In this document: one piece after another, positions 38,015 to 45,990 of the stretch
How positions within the stretch are numbered: position 1 is the stretch's first letter
Layout of the letters: every line of letters starts with the position of its first letter
NCBI GenBank assembly: GCA_963735005.1
Contig: CAVTJA010000009.1
Span: 46,917 to 110,916 of the forward strand
DNA: 64,000 nt
Source of the DNA: WTKG01 sp963735005
GTDB taxonomy: Bacteria; Actinomycetota; Actinomycetes; Actinomycetales; Demequinaceae
Direction of reading: 5' to 3'
Translations under genes and position numbers: made by a program
The notes under the pieces: model-generated
Database searches by the model: none
The model's input: the letters and a program-made list of their open reading frames with translations, nothing else
Told to the model about the DNA's origin: nothing

Positions 38015-39117
38015 GCGCCGCCCGACTCCCTCGCGCGGGCCGCCTCGGCCAGGTCAAGGTCGAAGCCCTCAAGCCTGATCCGCTGGTCCGTGTAGATCGT
38101 CGCCGCGAGGGCCGACCAGTAAGGCGTAGAGATCAGCGAACTGAGGTACACGGCGATGGCGATGGTGATCGTGATCGACGTGGCGATCGACTTGGAGTCG
38201 CCGTCGGTCGCGGAGATCGCTATGACGAAAGGAAGCACCAGGAGGGCCAGCGCGATGATGCCGAGGATGATGTAGACGACGACCACTACGCCGATGTAGT
38301 TCCACTGGCGGGTCCGGCTCAACCGGAACCCCCGGCGAAGCGCGTCCACCGGACCCAGCCGTTCGAGCAGCAGGGCGGGCACCGACAACTGCACGCGCAC
38401 GAAGAACCACGCGAGCAGCAGGTAGGACGCCAACGTGCCAAGGATCGGGATGAAGCCCCCAATGACGGTGGCTACCACGACGCCCAAGTACATGCCCATG
38501 ATCATCAGGCCGAGCCCCAGCAGGGCCCAGAACCGCTTGGCGAACAACTTGAATACGTAAGACGGCGGCACCTTTTCGCCGAGGATCGAGCGGGCCGCGC
38601 TGACCGTGAGCATCACGCCGATGGTGTAGTTGGTGAGCGACGCGATGAGCAGGCCGAGGAACAGGTTCAGGTACGCCTGCGCGGACACGTTGTACCCGGC
38701 GGATGTGTAGTAGTTGTTGAAGTCGAAGGCGGTCGCAGCGGCCTCGTAGGACAGCAACGCCGCGATGGCCGTCGAGATAAGCATCACGATCGCTGGCACC
38801 ATCAGCATGGTCTTGGGGTTGTGCCGGATGGCTTTCACCGGGATGTCGAGGAACTCTCCGAAGTTGAGAGGCCGCAGCGGCATGATGCCCGGCTTCCAGC
38901 TTGAGCCGCCAGCGACGTTCCCGGGTGGCGGCGCCACTGGCGTCCCGGTGGGCGGCGGCAGCGGCTTCCCCCCGGGCGCCAGAGGAGGCGGCGGGGGCGA
39001 ACTGACGGGCGTTGAGGCAGTAGACGCGGGGGTGCCAGCGACGGGTGCGGGCCCGCCTGGCGCGGCCCATCCGGCCGCCGCCGGGTTGCTTCCGGATGTG
39101 TCTTCCGCCTTGGCCAT
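38011..39117 (-). CDS. Polytopic membrane protein (glycerophosphoryl diester phosphodiesterase membrane-domain type)
   Basis: 368 residues. A ~75-residue proline/alanine-rich cytoplasmic N-terminus, then M-P-L-R-P-L-x-F-G-E-x-L-D and about six membrane helices with R-x-G-F-R-L-S-R-x-x-W. The membrane module is the one annotated as GDPD membrane domain, but there is no GDPD catalytic domain, so the enzyme name should not be used. First gene of the five-gene operon ending in DUF58. ATG 39117 has GAGGAG with 6-bp spacing; an in-frame ATG at 39123 is the alternative. Divergent from mtrA, 61 bp apart. Confidence 0.82.
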   Translation of the reverse strand: MAKAEDTSGSNPAAAGWAAPGGPAPVAGTPASTASTPVSSPPPPPLAPGGKPLPPPTGTPVAPPPGNVAGGSSWKPGIMPLRPLNFGEFLDIPVKAIRHNPKTMLMVPAIVMLISTAIAALLSYEAAATAFDFNNYYTSAGYNVSAQAYLNLFLGLLIASLTNYTIGVMLTVSAARSILGEKVPPSYVFKLFAKRFWALLGLGLMIMGMYLGVVVATVIGGFIPILGTLASYLLLAWFFVRVQLSVPALLLERLGPVDALRRGFRLSRTRQWNYIGVVVVVYIILGIIALALLVLPFVIAISATDGDSKSIATSITITIAIAVYLSSLISTPYWSALAATIYTDQRIRLEGFDLDLAEAARARESGGA

Positions 39118-39165
39118 ATGCATCTCCTCTGAGTTCGCGTCCTATCCTGCCACGAACGCACCCTC

Positions 39166-39171
39166 CATAAT
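39166..39171 (+). promoter_or_regulatory. -10 box (CATAAT) of mtrA
   Basis: CATAAT, 7 bp, ATG 39179. The nearby in-frame ATG 39170 lies inside the box, so 39179 is the likely start of a leaderless message. Confidence 0.5.
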
Positions 39172-39178
39172 GGGTGGC

Positions 39179-39862
39179 ATGAGTGCACGCATCCTGGTGG
39201 TAGACGACGACACTGCGCTGGCCGAGATGATCGGCATCGTGCTGAGGTCGGACGGCTTCGAACCCATCTTCTGCGAGAACGGCGACGATGCGGTGGCAAT
39301 GTTCCGCGCCGAACAGCCCGACGTCATCCTGCTCGACCTGATGCTTCCGGGAAAGTCCGGCGTCGACATCTGCCGCGAGATTCGCCAGGAGAGCGGCGTC
39401 CCGATCATCATGCTGACCGCGAAGAGCGACACCGTAGATGTCGTCCTCGGCCTCGAGAGCGGCGCCGACGACTACGTCCCCAAGCCGTTCAAGCCGCGCG
39501 AGCTGATCGCGCGTGTGCGCGCCCGCCTGCGCCGCTCGTCCGACGCGACCCCCGCCACCGTCCGCGTTGGCGACCTCGAGATCGACGTGACCGGCCACCG
39601 CGTGTTGCGCGGCGGCGAGATCATCCCGCTGACGCCGCTCGAGTTCGACGTCCTCGTGACGCTCGCGCGCAGCCCCGGCCAGGTGTTCACCCGCGAGGTG
39701 CTGCTCGAGGACGTCTGGGGATACCGGCACGCGGCCGACACCCGGCTGGTGAACGTCCACATCCAGCGCCTCCGCTCAAAGATCGAGAACGACCCGGAGA
39801 ACCCCGAGATCGTCCTGACCGTGCGCGGCGTCGGCTACAAGGCCGGCGGCGCCTCGGCGTGA
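39179..39862 (+). CDS. mtrA: MtrA response regulator
   Basis: 227 residues, OmpR family. D9-D10-D11 acidic pocket, phospho-acceptor D53 (I-L-L-D-L-M-L-P-G), T-A-K, K-P-F, and the winged-helix DNA-binding domain ending V-R-G-V-G-Y-K. Sequence and the order mtrA-mtrB-lpqB are diagnostic. MtrA controls cell-wall hydrolases, division and replication genes in actinobacteria. The 61-bp gap to the divergent DUF58 operon holds its promoter. Confidence 0.96.
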   Translation: MSARILVVDDDTALAEMIGIVLRSDGFEPIFCENGDDAVAMFRAEQPDVILLDLMLPGKSGVDICREIRQESGVPIIMLTAKSDTVDVVLGLESGADDYVPKPFKPRELIARVRARLRRSSDATPATVRVGDLEIDVTGHRVLRGGEIIPLTPLEFDVLVTLARSPGQVFTREVLLEDVWGYRHAADTRLVNVHIQRLRSKIENDPENPEIVLTVRGVGYKAGGASA

Positions 39863-39875
39863 ACGGTAGCCCGCG

Positions 39876-41534
39876 ATGAGGCTCACGCCTCGCGTGGTTG
39901 TCGGCGTCCTGACCGAGCCGGTGCGGCTGGCGCTGCATCGCTGGCGGCGCTCCATGCTGCTGCGGGTCGTCGCGTCGACGATGGTGCTCGGGCTTGGTTC
40001 GGTGGCGGGGTTGGGCGCGTACGTCACCGCGCAGATCCGCGACGGACTCGTCCAGACCAGCATCGAGCGGCTGCTCGCCGAGAGCGCGCAAGACGCCGAG
40101 GGCACGCAAGAGCGTGTCGATAGCGCGCCCGCCCAGACCCCGGCCGAACTCCAGGCGCTCGTCTACGACCTCATCGTGAGCCTGCGAAACGTGGGCGGCG
40201 AGAACCGCGGCGTGGTCATCCTCAAGCACCCCGAGAACACCTCGAACGTGCCGGTCACCGCGGTGGGCTCGCCCGAAGGCGTGGAGGCGGCGGTGTCCCC
40301 CGAGATGCGCGCGGCGGTGCAGAACGGCGAGGGGCTGATGTGGCAGCACATCGCTCTCGACGATGACCAGACGCCGGGCGTCGTGGTGGGGACGACGCTG
40401 ACGTTGCCGGGCGCGGGCCAGGACCGGGAGGCGTCGCTCTACGAGTTGTACTTCGTCTACAGCCTCGCCGACGAGAAGGGCACGCTCGACCTCATTCAGT
40501 CCGTCCTGGCGCTCGGCGGCGGCGTGCTGGTGGCGCTCGTGGTGTTCATGACGTGGTGGGTGACCCTGCAGGCAGTGCGCCCGGTGCGGCGTGCCTCGCG
40601 CGTCGCGTCGCGGTTGGCCGAGGGCCTGCTGTCCGAGCGGATGGCCGTTCGTGGCCGCGACGAGATGGCGACGCTTGCCACCACCTTCAACGAGATGGCC
40701 GAGTCCCTCCAGCGCCAGATCACGCGCATGGAGGACCTGTCACGATTGCAGCGCCGGTTCGTGTCGGACGTCTCGCACGAGTTGCGCACGCCGCTGACGA
40801 CCGTGCGGATGGCCTCGGACGTGCTCCACGAGGCGCGGTCGCAGATGAGCCCGGAGGCGGCGCGTTCCGCCGAGCTACTCAACGCTCAGCTCGACCGCTT
40901 CGAGGCGCTGCTGGCGGACTTGCTCGAGATGAGTCGCATCGACGCCGGCGCGGCCCAGCTGGAGTTTGAGCTCACCGACCTGGCGGCCGTCGTGCGCGAC
41001 GAGGTCGCCGCGGTGCTGCCCGTGGCGCGCGAGCTTGGCGTGCCCATTCGGATGTGGGCGCAATCCGGCGAGCACGCCGCGTCGTTCGACCGGCCGCGCG
41101 TCGCCCGCATCGTTCGCAACCTGTTGTCGAACGCCATCGAGCACGCCGACGATCGCGGCGTCGACGTACTGGTGGGATCCAACCGGCGCGGCGTCGGCGT
41201 GATGGTGCGGGACTACGGTCAAGGCATGACCCCGCAGCAGGTGGAGCGAGTATTCGACCGGTTCTGGCGCGCCGACAAGTCGCGCAAGCGGTCCATGGGC
41301 GGCACTGGCCTTGGCCTGTCGATCGCGCGTGAGGACGCGCTGCTGCACGGTGGCAAGCTCGAGGCGTGGGGTGCACCCCGACACGGCGCGGCGTTCCGGC
41401 TCCGGCTGCCGCGCACGTCGGAGGGGCTCGGCCAGCGCCCGTCCCTACCGTTGACCATGGCCCGCGACCAGTTCCCGCGCGAGGCGAGCCCCGTCGACGT
41501 GGAGTCCGTCGCCGCCGAGGAGGAGCAGTCATGA
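39876..41534 (+). CDS. mtrB: MtrB sensor histidine kinase
   Basis: 552 residues. Two membrane helices (~28-50 and ~208-232) enclose a ~155-residue extracytoplasmic domain. HAMP follows, then HisKA with D-V-S-H-E-L-R-T-P-L (His301) and HATPase with N-L-L-S-N-A-I-E-H and G-G-T-G-L-G-L-S. Partner kinase of MtrA; LpqB, which follows by ATGA overlap, modulates it from outside the membrane. A ~35-residue acidic tail extends beyond the ATPase domain. Confidence 0.96.
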   Translation: MRLTPRVVVGVLTEPVRLALHRWRRSMLLRVVASTMVLGLGSVAGLGAYVTAQIRDGLVQTSIERLLAESAQDAEGTQERVDSAPAQTPAELQALVYDLIVSLRNVGGENRGVVILKHPENTSNVPVTAVGSPEGVEAAVSPEMRAAVQNGEGLMWQHIALDDDQTPGVVVGTTLTLPGAGQDREASLYELYFVYSLADEKGTLDLIQSVLALGGGVLVALVVFMTWWVTLQAVRPVRRASRVASRLAEGLLSERMAVRGRDEMATLATTFNEMAESLQRQITRMEDLSRLQRRFVSDVSHELRTPLTTVRMASDVLHEARSQMSPEAARSAELLNAQLDRFEALLADLLEMSRIDAGAAQLEFELTDLAAVVRDEVAAVLPVARELGVPIRMWAQSGEHAASFDRPRVARIVRNLLSNAIEHADDRGVDVLVGSNRRGVGVMVRDYGQGMTPQQVERVFDRFWRADKSRKRSMGGTGLGLSIAREDALLHGGKLEAWGAPRHGAAFRLRLPRTSEGLGQRPSLPLTMARDQFPREASPVDVESVAAEEEQS

Positions 41535-43285
41535 CCCGCGCAAGGCGACACGTGGCCGGGGCGCTCGCCGCCGCGCTCGGAGCGATACTGCTCGCGAGCG
41601 GCTGCTCGGCGATTCCCACGTCGGGGCCCGTCGAGACCGGCCAGGAGGTCGTCGGCGTCCCCGAGCCCGCATTCCCAATCCCCGGCGGCGGCCCCGCGCT
41701 CGACGCGCCGCCGGCCTCGATTGTCGCGGGGTTCATCGAGGCAAACACGGCGGGCGTTCGCGGCGACCTGTCGTACGCGCTTGACCACCTCACGGCGCAG
41801 GCCAAGAAGGTGTGGAAGCCGGATGAGCGCGTGGTGATCTTTGGCCCGGGAGACGTCAACGACGAGTGGGAGCCCAAGCACAACCGGCTCCGCTACACCA
41901 TCCCGGTCGCGGCGTACGTCGACGCCGACGGCCGCATGACGGAGGCGCCGCCGGGCACGTCGGAAACGCTCGAGTTCACTGTCACCCAGGGGGTTGACCA
42001 CCAGTGGCGGATCGCCGCACTGCCCAACGGCGTGGTGCTGTCGGAGGCGAGCTTCCAGGCGCTGTACCGCGACGTGTCGCTCGCGTTCTCGACGCCAGAC
42101 GGCCAGGTTGCCGTGGGCGAGCGGCGCTGGCTACCCGCGCGATTCGTGGGGACGGACGCTGCGAGCGCTCTCATTGGCGGGCCAAGCCCGTGGCTCGCGG
42201 ACGCCGTGACGACTGGCATTCCCGCAGGGACGACGCTCGAGGTTGACTCGGTTCCGGTGGTCACCGGCAACGCGCAGGTGGTGCTCGGAGGAGCGTCGTT
42301 CGGCACGCTGGCAGAGCGCGGGCTGATCACCCGCCAGTTCGAGGTCACTCTCACCCAACTCCCCAACGTCGTCAGCGTGGACGTGCTGCAGGGGACGTCC
42401 GGGCCCATCGGGGGCGACGACACCTACCAGCTTGCCCCGTCTCCGGTGCCGGGCCCGCGCGCCGTGGTCATCGTCAACGGGATGCTCGGGCGCTGGGACG
42501 GCACCGACATCCAAGTGGTCTCCGGGGATGTCGGCGGATTGCCCGAGGGCGCGTCAAAGCCCGCGCTGTCGTACGACGGCCAGCGGGCCGCATACCTCGT
42601 CGGCGACGAGTTGCACGTGACGTCGGCGCTGACCACCCCGCTTATCCCGCTCGCCGACGCGCTGGCGCCAGCAACGGTCATGGAGAGCACCGTGGTGGCG
42701 AAGGGACATCACCTTGTCGAGCCGAGCTTTGATCGGCACCATTGGCTGTGGACGGGCGAGGCCACAAACGATGGCTCGATCATTGCGATCTCGCCCGACG
42801 GGGAACGGCAGGACGTGGCGGTGCCGTGGCTGGAGGGCCGTGAGCTCGTGAGCGTCAAGGTAGCCCGCGACGGGTCCCGGATTGCCGTCCTGTCCCACGC
42901 GGGTGGGGTGGTGCGGCTCGACGTCGCGGGGCTTGTGCGTGGCGAGGAGGGCGTGCCGCTTTCGGTGTCGACGACGACGCTCGAGGCCGGCACGGCGTTG
43001 ACGCGCGGCGTGGCGCTCGCGTGGGTCGACGATCAGACGCTCGCCGTGCTCGCGGATAGCGAGCCGGGCGAGACGCCCGCCCTGCACATCGTCCAGATCG
43101 GCGGGCGGACCACCACCGTGCTCGCGGTGCCCGACGCGGTGGGCCTCGCCTCGCGCAACGGCGAGAGCACGATCGCGGTCATCACGCGCAACGGCAGCCT
43201 GCACGTGCGGACGTCCTCGGGTTGGTCGGCGGTGTCCGTCGGCGACCTGGCCGCGGCTATCACGGGTATCGCCTACGCGGGCTGA
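41531..43285 (+). CDS. lpqB: LpqB lipoprotein, accessory of MtrAB
   Basis: 584 residues. Signal peptide with lipobox L-L-A-S-G-C (Cys ~26), the S-A-I-P-T-S-G-P-V start of the mature protein, then a GerMN domain and a C-terminal beta-propeller-like domain (repeating W-x-D, S-x-D-G-x-x). LpqB binds the MtrB extracellular domain. ATG 41531 overlaps the mtrB stop (ATGA) and has GAGGAG upstream. Confidence 0.95.
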   Translation: MTRARRHVAGALAAALGAILLASGCSAIPTSGPVETGQEVVGVPEPAFPIPGGGPALDAPPASIVAGFIEANTAGVRGDLSYALDHLTAQAKKVWKPDERVVIFGPGDVNDEWEPKHNRLRYTIPVAAYVDADGRMTEAPPGTSETLEFTVTQGVDHQWRIAALPNGVVLSEASFQALYRDVSLAFSTPDGQVAVGERRWLPARFVGTDAASALIGGPSPWLADAVTTGIPAGTTLEVDSVPVVTGNAQVVLGGASFGTLAERGLITRQFEVTLTQLPNVVSVDVLQGTSGPIGGDDTYQLAPSPVPGPRAVVIVNGMLGRWDGTDIQVVSGDVGGLPEGASKPALSYDGQRAAYLVGDELHVTSALTTPLIPLADALAPATVMESTVVAKGHHLVEPSFDRHHWLWTGEATNDGSIIAISPDGERQDVAVPWLEGRELVSVKVARDGSRIAVLSHAGGVVRLDVAGLVRGEEGVPLSVSTTTLEAGTALTRGVALAWVDDQTLAVLADSEPGETPALHIVQIGGRTTTVLAVPDAVGLASRNGESTIAVITRNGSLHVRTSSGWSAVSVGDLAAAITGIAYAG

Positions 43286-43373
43286 TGCCCCCAGGGTCTC
43301 GAGCCCGAGCCTCGGCTTGACCGCGACCGCCACGCGCGCACGCGCCCAGGTGGGCGCGGCGCACACTCGGGCC

Positions 43374-44111
43374 ATGTGCCCAGCCCAGCTCCGCAAGCCC
43401 CATGCCGCGCTCAGCGCGCTCGCGGCCAGCGCGCGCGACGTCGCCCGGCTGATCGTTCCGGTGCAATGCCCGGGCTGCGGCATGGAGGACGTGCGCTGGT
43501 GCGAGCCGTGCGCCGCACTATGGTGGGAGCCGCCGTGGCGCTGCGAGGGGGGCGCGGGCCGGCTGTGCGTAGATGACCGCCCGCCGCTGCCCGTGTGGGC
43601 GGTGAGCCCGCTCGAGGGCCCCGCGCACGCGATGGTGGGCGCGTGGAAGGACGGCCACCGCCGCGACCTCGACACCTTCTTCGCCGACGCCGCAGCCCGG
43701 GCAGCGCACGCTGTGGCCCCGGCGCTCGCGGAGGCACGCGTGCTCGGGCAGGGCGCGATTGCGGTGGTCCCGCTGCCGTCGCGGCCGGCCTCGGTGCGGA
43801 GGCGTGGCGCGGACCTGCCGGGGTTGGTCGCCACCGCGGTTGCTGGCGCGCTCACTGCCGCCGGGGTGCCGGCACAGGTGCATCGCGCGCTCCGGATCGG
43901 GGCGGGGGAGCAGCGCGGTGCTGGCGTGCGCGAACGGTGGCGGCGGGCGCTCCAGACGGTGCGCGCGGCGGGCCCGGCGCCGCGTGACCCGGTGGTGTTG
44001 GTGGACGATGTGGTCACCACCGGCGCCACCATGGCGGCAGCGACGGCGGCGCTCGAGGCAGCGGGTGGAGTGGTGTGTGCGGGCCTCGCCCTGGCCGCAA
44101 GGGGCAGGTGA
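43374..44111 (+). CDS. comF: ComF family protein (phosphoribosyltransferase-like)
   Basis: 245 residues. Zinc-ribbon remnant C-P-G-C...C-E-P-C at residues ~30-47, then a PRTase fold with the PRPP loop V-V-L-V-D-D-V-V-T-T-G-A-T-M near the C-terminus. ComF homologues are needed for DNA uptake in competent bacteria; in actinobacteria the gene sits between lpqB and hpf and its role is not established. The start is uncertain: ATG 43374 is used; the frame is open back to a TTG at 43317 and a GTG at 43350. Confidence 0.85.
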   Translation: MCPAQLRKPHAALSALAASARDVARLIVPVQCPGCGMEDVRWCEPCAALWWEPPWRCEGGAGRLCVDDRPPLPVWAVSPLEGPAHAMVGAWKDGHRRDLDTFFADAAARAAHAVAPALAEARVLGQGAIAVVPLPSRPASVRRRGADLPGLVATAVAGALTAAGVPAQVHRALRIGAGEQRGAGVRERWRRALQTVRAAGPAPRDPVVLVDDVVTTGATMAAATAALEAAGGVVCAGLALAARGR

Positions 44112-44223
44112 GCGTCCCACCCGTTCCGGCTCACGCGAAAGTGACCAAATCGGCTAGACCCAGGTCCGCCACTGTGGTGAACTGAGAACAGGCACGTACG
44201 TACTTGCTCCGACAACTCGCGGA

Positions 44224-44261
44224 GGGGGTGATGGCATCGGCGTAGCGAACGCCGAACCCCC
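44224..44261 (+). promoter_or_regulatory. Stem-loop in the long leader of hpf
   Basis: The 205-bp gap before hpf holds a two-part hairpin: outer stem GGGGGT (44224-44229) with ACCCCC (44256-44261), inner stem CGGCGT (44238-44243) with ACGCCG (44249-44254), AGCGA loop. A 5-codon GTG-ATG-GCA-TCG-GCG-TAG frame runs across it behind a GGAGG. It could be an attenuator or simply leader structure; no family recognised. Confidence 0.35.
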
Positions 44262-44316
44262 GAACACGCGCGGGCGCGACAAGGATCGCAGCCCCCTAAT
44301 CGCTTGAGGAGTCATC

Positions 44317-45021
44317 ATGGACATCGCGGTCGTCGGACGCCACACCAAGGTCAGTGAAGAGTTTCGGGAGCACGTCCTGGAGAAGCTCTCGAGGGTTGAG
44401 TCGCTCGACCCCCGCGCCACCCGCGTCGAGGTCCACGTGGTCCACGAGAGGAATCCCAAGCTGACCGACGAGCGCGAACGCGTCGAACTGACGGTGCACA
44501 GCAAGGGCCCCGTGATCCGGGCCGAGGCCGCCGCGGCCGACCGCGTCGACGCCCTCGACGCCGCCGCCTTCAAGTTGCTCGAGCGGCTGCGCCGCCAGCA
44601 CGAACGCTTCGCCCACCGTCACCAGGTCAAGGGAACCGTGCGCACCATGCCCGCTGACGTGCCGCCCGTCGAGACGCCTGCGGACGTTGCGCCCGCACCC
44701 GCCGTCGAGGTCCGCGACGTCGCCTCGTGGGAAGGCGAGCCGGACGGCCACACGCGCGAGATCCCGGTCGCGGGCACGCCCATCGTGATCCGCTCCAAGA
44801 CGCACGAGGCGACGCCGATGACGATCGGCGACGCGATCGACCAGATGGAGCTCGTCGGCCACGACTTCTTCCTCTTCCACGACGCCGACTCCGGCCTGCC
44901 GTCGGCGGTTTACCGCCGCCGCGGCTGGACGTACGGCGTGATCCACCTGGATGCTGCCCCGGCGGCGCCCAGCTCGATTGACGCAGACGCGGGCGATCAG
45001 GGACTGCGAGAGACGGCCTGA
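44317..45021 (+). CDS. hpf: Long-form ribosome hibernation promoting factor
   Basis: 234 residues: N-terminal S30AE domain (residues 1-100; V-V-G-R-H, R-V-E-V-H-V), an Ala/Pro/Glu linker, and the C-terminal dimerisation domain (residues ~175-230; A-I-D-Q-M-E-L-V-G-H-D-F-F-L-F, R-R-R-G-W-T-Y-G-V-I). Long HPF dimerises 70S ribosomes into inactive 100S particles in starvation. GAGGAG precedes ATG 44317. Its stop overlaps the likely start of the EamA exporter. Confidence 0.95.
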   Translation: MDIAVVGRHTKVSEEFREHVLEKLSRVESLDPRATRVEVHVVHERNPKLTDERERVELTVHSKGPVIRAEAAAADRVDALDAAAFKLLERLRRQHERFAHRHQVKGTVRTMPADVPPVETPADVAPAPAVEVRDVASWEGEPDGHTREIPVAGTPIVIRSKTHEATPMTIGDAIDQMELVGHDFFLFHDADSGLPSAVYRRRGWTYGVIHLDAAPAAPSSIDADAGDQGLRETA

Positions 45022-45935
45022 CCGCGCCACTCCCGCCGGCCGGGTCCGTCGCGACCCGGCCGCGGGACTTCCTGTTCGTCGTCATCGCGGCGGCCCTGTG
45101 GGGCACCAGCGGCGTGTTCGGAAAGGTGCTCGGGGACTACGCCAGCCTCCATCCGCTGTCGGTCGCGATGTGGCGCATGCTGGTGGGAGGGCTCGGCCTT
45201 GCCGTGTGGCTGGTCGCGACCCGGCGGCTGCGGCTGGCGAGCATCACGCGTGCGGGGTGGGCGCGCATCCTCGGGACCGGCGCGTTCACGGCGCTGTTCG
45301 AGGGCTCGTTCTTCTCCGCGATCAACCTGACGTCCGTGGGCTTCAGCACGCTCATCGCGATCGGCGCGACGCCCGTACTGGTCGCGGTGTACACCTCCGT
45401 GCGCGGGCGGTCGCGCCCGGCGCCGCGGACCATCATCGCGCTGGTGCTTGCGCTCGCGGGGCTGACGCTACTGCTGTCGGGTTCGCTGGATGCTGGACGG
45501 AACGGCCTGATCGGCGCCGGCCTCGCCCTGACGACCGCGGTGGCGTTCGCGGGGGTCACTGTCATCAACCGCGAGCCCGTCCCCGGGCTGCCGGCCGCGT
45601 TGCTGACCTCGACGGCGTTCACCGCCGCCGGGCTGATGCTGGTGCCGTTCGCGCTCGCGGCGGGGGTTGGCGCGCCGTCAGACGCCGCCGGCTGGGGTCT
45701 CGTCGCCGTCATCGGCATCGTCACTACTGGCGTGGCCTACCTGTTCTTCCTCACAGGCCTGCAGACCGTCACCCCAACCGTCGCGACCATCGTCACCCTT
45801 CTCGAGCCCCTCATCGCGGCCGTGCTGGGTGCGCTCGTACTGTCCGAGTCGTTGGGTGCGTGGGGGATCGCGGGCGGAGTGCTGCTCGCGTTCGCCGTGG
45901 TCATCTTGCGCCCAGAGCGAGATGAACCTCGCTAA
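45018..45935 (+). CDS. EamA family transporter (DMT superfamily)
   Basis: About 305 residues with ten membrane helices and two EamA repeats (first W-G-T-S-G-V-F-G-K near the N-terminus, P-V-L-V-A-V-Y at the end of repeat 1, E-P-L-I-A-A-V-L-G-A-L-V-L-S-E in repeat 2). Likely a metabolite exporter. The frame is open from a stop at 44979, but no ATG, GTG or TTG occurs before GTG 45114, which would cut off the first membrane helix. CTG 45018, overlapping the hpf stop as CTGA, is the best fit for a full-length protein; if not used, the protein starts at 45114 and lacks helix 1. Confidence 0.75.
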   Translation: MTAPLPPAGSVATRPRDFLFVVIAAALWGTSGVFGKVLGDYASLHPLSVAMWRMLVGGLGLAVWLVATRRLRLASITRAGWARILGTGAFTALFEGSFFSAINLTSVGFSTLIAIGATPVLVAVYTSVRGRSRPAPRTIIALVLALAGLTLLLSGSLDAGRNGLIGAGLALTTAVAFAGVTVINREPVPGLPAALLTSTAFTAAGLMLVPFALAAGVGAPSDAAGWGLVAVIGIVTTGVAYLFFLTGLQTVTPTVATIVTLLEPLIAAVLGALVLSESLGAWGIAGGVLLAFAVVILRPERDEPR

Positions 45936-45990
45936 CCTGAGTCACGGCCTACGATGGAGGCCGAACATCGTCTGAGTCTGGAGAGTATTC

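Noticed and set aside
38011..39117. Glycerophosphodiester phosphodiesterase enzyme
   Set aside because: Only the membrane module is present; no GDPD catalytic motifs, so the enzyme name was not assigned.
43286..43373. Terminator between lpqB and comF
   Set aside because: Only a weak, interrupted GC hairpin; not strong enough to report.
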